Source: Clostridium sartagoforme (GTDB lineage Bacteria; Bacillota; Clostridia; Clostridiales; Clostridiaceae). From it: 64,000 bases of DNA. Every line of letters begins with the position of its first letter. Positions within the stretch are counted from its first letter, which is position 1. Shown in pieces: positions 60,092-64,000 of the stretch. Position numbers and translations under genes: made by a program. Location: positions 1 to 64,000 of the forward strand of contig NZ_SRYR01000006.1 of NCBI RefSeq assembly GCF_004794105.1, written 5' to 3'. Under the pieces are notes generated by a model. That model ran no database searches, was not told where the DNA came from, and saw only the letters and a program-made list of their open reading frames with translations.

Positions 60092-60190
60092 GAAGTAATA
60101 TCAAATCAAGGTGGATATATTAAAGTTAAATCTAGCACTAAAGGTTCTACTTTTTCTATATTTTTACCTAATAAATATTATTTAAAATAG
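60092..60190 (+). pseudogene. C-terminal remnant of a histidine kinase
   Basis: A 32-codon open piece, without start, that reads ISNQGGYIKVKSSTKGSTFS then IFLPN and a stop. This is the typical end of a HATPase domain (HGG-x-I-x-V-x-S-...-G-S-T-F-x-x-x-L-P). The rest of the kinase is absent. It lies directly before the AlkD-like gene, whose ribosome site starts right after its stop codon, so the gene's end once was the upstream neighbour. Confidence 0.7.
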
Positions 60191-60262
60191 AAGAGGGGTG
60201 TTAATATTAACAGTAAAGAAGTTAAAAATAATGTAGATAGTAATGATTTAGATCTTGATGTA

Positions 60263-60955
60263 ATGATGGAAAAGTTAAAAGCGTTAGGTTCTGAATCAAT
60301 TAAAAAAGTATTAATTAAACATGGAATACAAGAGCCATTCTTTGGCACTAAGATAGGTGATCTTAAAAAGCTAGTTAAGTATGTTAAGAAAAATGATGAG
60401 CTAGCAAAGGAATTATATAATACAGGTAACTATGATGCTATGTATTTAGCAGGCTTATCAATAAATCCTAAAAGTATGAGTAAAGATGAACTAAAGGGAT
60501 GGTTAGATAAAGCATATTGTACATCTATTGCTACATCTATAGTTTCTAATATAGCAGCAGAAAGTGATTTTGCATTAGAGCTTGCAAGAGAGTGGATACA
60601 GCAAGATAACGAGATTGCTCAGTGCTGTGGATGGAGTGTAATTTCAAATTATATATCAATTACTGAAGATGAATTAATTGATATGGAAGAAATAAAAGAA
60701 CTCTTAAACAGCATTGAAGCCAATATTCATAGTAATAAAAATATGGTTAGGTATAGTATGAATTCTTTTGTAATAAGTGTAGGAACATATATAAAGAAAC
60801 TAAATGAAAGGGCCCTAGAAGTGGCTAAGAACATAGGAAAGGTTCAAGTTGAGTTAGCAACCAAGGGGTGTAAGGTTCCAGTAGCAGAGGAGTATATAGA
60901 AAAGATAATTTCTATGAATAGAGTAGGTAAGAAGAGAAAAACTTGTATTTGTTAA
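60263..60955 (+). CDS. AlkD-like DNA alkylation repair protein
   Basis: A 230-residue all-helical HEAT-like-repeat protein of the AlkD family, which removes alkylated bases. It matches in KKVLIKHGIQEPFFGTKIGDLKKLVK, ELYNTGNYDAMYLAGL and WGW-type CCGWSVISNYI. The C-terminal VGKKRKTC pattern is common in clostridial members. The ATG at 60263 has no ribosome site; the only strong site (AGAGGGG, 60192-60198) is in front of an in-frame ATT at 60206, which would add 19 residues. The true start is therefore unsure. Confidence 0.82.
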   Translation: MMEKLKALGSESIKKVLIKHGIQEPFFGTKIGDLKKLVKYVKKNDELAKELYNTGNYDAMYLAGLSINPKSMSKDELKGWLDKAYCTSIATSIVSNIAAESDFALELAREWIQQDNEIAQCCGWSVISNYISITEDELIDMEEIKELLNSIEANIHSNKNMVRYSMNSFVISVGTYIKKLNERALEVAKNIGKVQVELATKGCKVPVAEEYIEKIISMNRVGKKRKTCIC

Positions 60956-60984
60956 TTAAATATAGATAGTTAATTATAATTTTT

Positions 60985-61030
60985 AAGGATAATTATTGTA
61001 TGAAAATACAGTGATTGTCCTTATTTATTT
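60985..61030 (+). terminator. Terminator after the AlkD-like gene
   Basis: AAGGATAAT / ATTGTCCTT (one G-T) across a 20-base loop, then a T-rich tail. The rest to 61181 has no gene. Confidence 0.65.
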
Positions 61031-61181
61031 TTCGGGAAATATATAAAACATGTATATTAAGTACCAAAATCTGTACATCATGCAAAGTATATTGTGGGAG
61101 GAAATTAAGGGATATATAATAAAATCAACCTAGGGATAAATAATAATGATAAGGGAATGAATAATTATGGAGGTTATTACA

Positions 61182-61676
61182 ATGAAAAATAAAAGAACAA
61201 AATTACAAAGGGTTATAGACTTTATTTCAATGGTCATAGCAGTAGCTATTATTACAAGCACTATTTTAAGTTACAGTGAATTACCAGAGACTGTTCCTAT
61301 TTATTTGAGACTAGATGGTAGTTTTGAGTCTTTTGTTGCAAATAAATATGCAATATTTGTTTATATTGGAATAGGGAGTGTAATGTTTTTAATTACATCA
61401 GTCCTATCAATGTATCCAAGAATTATAGTTGAGAAGCTTAAAATGACAAAAGTTGAAATTACAAATGAAAATAGAGATAGACAATATAGCCTAGCAAAAA
61501 CTTTTATAAAGATATTAGGATTAGAATTTATAATTTTATTTGGATATATGCAATACTCTGTTACACAAGCAACTATAAATAATGTAAATACAATAGGGGC
61601 ATCATATTTAGTAGGACTAGCTATAATAATTTTTTCTATTATAGGATATTCAATAAAAAGTACTAAGATGAAATAA
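61182..61676 (+). CDS. DUF1648-type membrane protein
   Basis: A 164-residue protein with about four membrane helices; the SYSELPETVPIYLRLDG...F segment after helix 1 is the DUF1648 pattern (ALPDxVPxHxxxxG) known from SdpI-like immunity/signalling proteins. TGGAGG 8 bases upstream supports the ATG at 61182 rather than 61167. It lies 80 bases before the LytTR regulator and may be controlled with it. Confidence 0.75.
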   Translation: MKNKRTKLQRVIDFISMVIAVAIITSTILSYSELPETVPIYLRLDGSFESFVANKYAIFVYIGIGSVMFLITSVLSMYPRIIVEKLKMTKVEITNENRDRQYSLAKTFIKILGLEFIILFGYMQYSVTQATINNVNTIGASYLVGLAIIIFSIIGYSIKSTKMK

Positions 61677-61756
61677 TAAATGGTTATGAAAACATTGTCA
61701 TAAATTTGAGTGAATTATATAATATTCATGAACAATAATGATTATGGAGATAAGTA

Positions 61757-62464
61757 ATGATTAAAATTGCAATTTGTGATGATGACAAAAATATAGTAGA
61801 GGACATAAGAAAATATATTGAAAGTTATAAAGGTGCTTCCTTTGAGATAAGTTTATTTCATAGTGGGGAAGCCCTTATAGAGAATAAAGAGAGATTTAAT
61901 CTAATATTCCTTGATATTGAGATGAATGGAGTAGATGGAATAGAGGCAGCAAGAAAGATAAGAGAGTATGATAAGTTTGTTAAGATAATTTATGTTACAA
62001 GCTATACTGATTATTTAAATTTAGCATTTAGTGTCCATGCTTTTGGGTATTTAAATAAGCCAATAAGTGAAAAAGAAATACATAGTCAACTATCTGAGGT
62101 AATAAGTTATTTTAAGGAAGAAGAGATTGAGGAAAAGTTAGAATTTATAACTACTGATGGAGTAGTAAGATTAGCACCTAAGGAAATATATTATTTTGAG
62201 TATATTGATAGAAGGGTAGTTATAAAAACAAAGGATTGTAGTTACTCAATAAAAGGTAAGATAACAGAAATAGCAAGGGATATGAAAAATTATGATTTTA
62301 TTATGCCCCATCAAAGCTTTACAGTGAATTTGTTTTATGTAAAGTCAATAAAAGGTTATGACATTTTTATGATGGATGGAAGTCTTATTCCATTATCTCA
62401 GAAAAAATCAACTGAATTTAGAGATGAATTTAATATATTCTTAGAAAAACGCATTTTAAGTTAA
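61757..62464 (+). CDS. LytTR-family response regulator
   Basis: A 235-residue AgrA/ComE-like regulator. The receiver has IAICDDDKNIVEDI, phospho-Asp in LIFLDIEMNGVDGIEAA, and Lys in YLNKP. The LytTR DNA-binding domain follows (LAPKEIYYFEYIDRRVVIKT... FIMPHQSFTVNLFYVKSI). It is the partner of the GHKL kinase that starts 19 bases later. Confidence 0.92.
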   Translation: MIKIAICDDDKNIVEDIRKYIESYKGASFEISLFHSGEALIENKERFNLIFLDIEMNGVDGIEAARKIREYDKFVKIIYVTSYTDYLNLAFSVHAFGYLNKPISEKEIHSQLSEVISYFKEEEIEEKLEFITTDGVVRLAPKEIYYFEYIDRRVVIKTKDCSYSIKGKITEIARDMKNYDFIMPHQSFTVNLFYVKSIKGYDIFMMDGSLIPLSQKKSTEFRDEFNIFLEKRILS

Positions 62465-62483
62465 AGGAAGAGAGGGTTTAGGT

Positions 62484-63791
62484 TTGTATATCTTTCCTGA
62501 AACAATACTAATAGGTATGAGCTATTTACTTTCTTTTTTATCAAGTTATATAGTATTTGACTTTATGAGCAAGATAGATAGAAATAAGTTTTATAAAAGA
62601 AAAGTTTATATAGCATCTTATATTATCTTTACTTTGGCACTTATAATTCTTTATGGAATTACAGGAAGTGAAGTGCTTAATGTTATATTTAGTTTAATAT
62701 TAACTGTTATTGTAGGACACTTTTTATATAATGACCAAAAGGTTTATATTTTATATTATAGTTTGCTTATAGTTGTATTAACTATATTTCAGATTGTTAT
62801 AAGCTATATATTTAATTTGATTTATATTATGGGGATAATTAATTTTTATGATATAAATGCATTGTCATTAGCAATATCAATAGTAATACAATTTGCTAGT
62901 TTAATAGCTTCAAGGTTATTTGTTAATTGGTACAAGCAAAAGAGTATAACAAATTTTACAAAAGTACAGTTTTTCAATTTTTTAGTTCTACCAATATTCA
63001 GCATATTGTATATTGTTACTTTAATGATGTATATGGAGACTTTCGTTTCTACTACTGATAATCTATTATTAATATTTAATATAACCTCTATCATATTTCT
63101 AAATATATTTATTACAAATATTTTTCAAGAAATATCTAAGAAGAATGAAATGAAAAATAAGATTAATCTTTATGAAAATCAAGCCAATATGGAATATGAA
63201 TATTACAATTCCCTTGAAGAAAAGTATAAGGAATCTAGGAAGGTTATTCATGATATAAAAAATCATATACAAACTATTGAGAACTTATATAAAGATAATG
63301 AATTCGATAAGGCTGAGCTATATAAGGGTGATTTATATAAAATGTTCAATAAATTGGAACAAAAGTATTATACCTATAATAAAGTTTTGAATATTATTTT
63401 AAATGATAAATGTGAAAAAGCTAAAAGATATGGAATTACTATCGATTGTAAAATAGGAGATGTAAACTTAGAAAAGATAAGAGATATTGATGTAACTACT
63501 ATATTTTCAAATCTTTTAGATAATGCAATTGATGAAGTAAAAGAATTTAAGCAAGATAAAGAGATATTTGTTAAGGTAGATAAGTTCAATGAATTTATAG
63601 TTATCAATGTAACTAATAAGTTAAAGTCTAAAATTGTAAAGATAGATTCTGAGTTAAAAACTACAAAAAAGAATCATGAAGGCTTAGGATTACAAAATGT
63701 AAAAATGGCAATTGAAAAATATGAAGGAACTTTAAGAATTGATTTTGATGATAATCATTTTAAAGTTAATATAGTTATTCCAACTAACTAA
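62484..63791 (+). CDS. GHKL-type sensor histidine kinase (AgrC-like)
   Basis: A 435-residue kinase with six or seven N-terminal membrane helices (about 1-210), a short coiled linker, the phospho-His in SRKVIHDIKNHIQ, and a GHKL ATPase domain with NLLDNAIDEV and GLGLQNVKMAIEKY. Kinases of this plan sense peptides or the membrane. The start is a TTG with AGAGGG upstream; no ATG fits. No peptide-precursor gene is visible next to it. Confidence 0.88.
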   Translation: MYIFPETILIGMSYLLSFLSSYIVFDFMSKIDRNKFYKRKVYIASYIIFTLALIILYGITGSEVLNVIFSLILTVIVGHFLYNDQKVYILYYSLLIVVLTIFQIVISYIFNLIYIMGIINFYDINALSLAISIVIQFASLIASRLFVNWYKQKSITNFTKVQFFNFLVLPIFSILYIVTLMMYMETFVSTTDNLLLIFNITSIIFLNIFITNIFQEISKKNEMKNKINLYENQANMEYEYYNSLEEKYKESRKVIHDIKNHIQTIENLYKDNEFDKAELYKGDLYKMFNKLEQKYYTYNKVLNIILNDKCEKAKRYGITIDCKIGDVNLEKIRDIDVTTIFSNLLDNAIDEVKEFKQDKEIFVKVDKFNEFIVINVTNKLKSKIVKIDSELKTTKKNHEGLGLQNVKMAIEKYEGTLRIDFDDNHFKVNIVIPTN

Positions 63792-63806
63792 GGGTGAGGA
63801 GGATTT

Positions 63807-64000
63807 ATGAAGAATATTATTAGCATTTTATTAACATTAATTTGTGGATTATTTTTAATTGGCTGTGGACCAAAAACCTTAAGTGAGAATTATAATGAAG
63901 ATGTGTTAAGAGAGGCCTCCCAAGTAATAATAGATCAGTTAAATAATGAAGAATATAATGAAATAGTTGATAATGCTGGAGAGACAATTAAAAATGATGA
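63807..64000 (+). CDS. Lipoprotein, start only (DUF3887-like)
   Basis: The first 64 codons of a gene cut by the window end. The signal peptide ends in the lipobox LIGC with Cys at position 20, followed by a region (REASQVIIDQLNNEEYNEIVDN) like the start of DUF3887 proteins, which are secreted and of unknown function. GAGGAGG precedes the ATG, 15 bases after the kinase gene, so it belongs to that operon. Confidence 0.75.
   Translation, partial: MKNIISILLTLICGLFLIGCGPKTLSENYNEDVLREASQVIIDQLNNEEYNEIVDNAGETIKND

Overview
The window reads as chromosomal DNA of a low-GC, spore-former-type Firmicute, most likely Clostridium sensu stricto. Evidence: strongly AT-rich sequence, AGGAGG-type ribosome binding sites a few bases before most starts, A/T-ending codons, an archaeal-type PEP carboxylase (in bacteria known from few groups, including Clostridium perfringens), a DUF4317 protein, a mannose-family PTS, and PerR/Dps. 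The species cannot be fixed from sequence alone. There is no phage, plasmid, complete insertion sequence or CRISPR array. Most genes are ordinary metabolic and housekeeping genes with clear hairpin terminators.

Layout. 1-520: a tRNA cluster (partial Asp, Thr, Glu, Val, Asp, Thr) in which an Asp-Thr module appears twice. 0.6-6.4 kb: dnaD-like and dnaI-like helicase-loading genes, an M23 peptidase facing a subtilase, then two small proteins that resemble dUTPase and 2H phosphoesterase but lack expected catalytic residues. 6.6-11.5 kb: murA, a YycJ-like metallo-hydrolase, a SEC-C protein, a LUD protein, Hsp20 and rlmH. 11.6-15 kb: an accessory-looking stretch just after rlmH with an orphan adenine methyltransferase, two tandem copies of a 50-residue zinc-ribbon gene with an identical long leader, and a decayed gltS. 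15.2-23.8 kb: a cluster that looks built to use quinate or shikimate, with a DAACS-type symporter, a shikimate dehydrogenase homologue, type II dehydroquinase, a large FMN/FeS/FAD ene-reductase, an MFS transporter and a LysR regulator. A truncated third zinc-ribbon copy lies at its end.

24.3-31.2 kb: a phosphonate/phosphite-type ABC importer (phnD-C-E-E) and a 974-residue SpaA-repeat surface protein. 31.2-36.9 kb: a LysR regulator divergent from a CoA-disulfide reductase/rhodanese fusion and a YeeE/YedE (TsuA) sulfur transporter, then an APC permease. 37-43 kb: recQ, a thioredoxin-like protein, DUF4317 and a second APC permease. 43.4-50.5 kb: an amino-sugar locus (PTS IID, IIC, IIB; AraC regulator; YajC-like protein; IIA; AgaS; NagA). 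The PTS parts are split in two by the AraC gene, and a 48-bp direct repeat lies in the shared promoter region. 50.5-54.5 kb: membrane proteins, two with N-terminal UBA-like domains, followed directly by an OmpR-type two-component system. 54.7-60.9 kb: ppcA, a methyltransferase, an arginase-fold protein, dps and perR with a perfect PerR box, DUF554, a histidine-kinase remnant and an AlkD-like protein. 61.2-64 kb: a DUF1648 membrane protein, a LytTR regulator, a GHKL sensor kinase and the start of a lipoprotein.

The most promising unusual items are the 15-23 kb quinate/shikimate cluster with its ene-reductase and altered DAACS transporter, the triplicated zinc-ribbon micro-gene with its invariant 5' leader, and the UBA-like membrane protein pair attached to a two-component system. 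All functional statements are homology-by-eye; no search was run.
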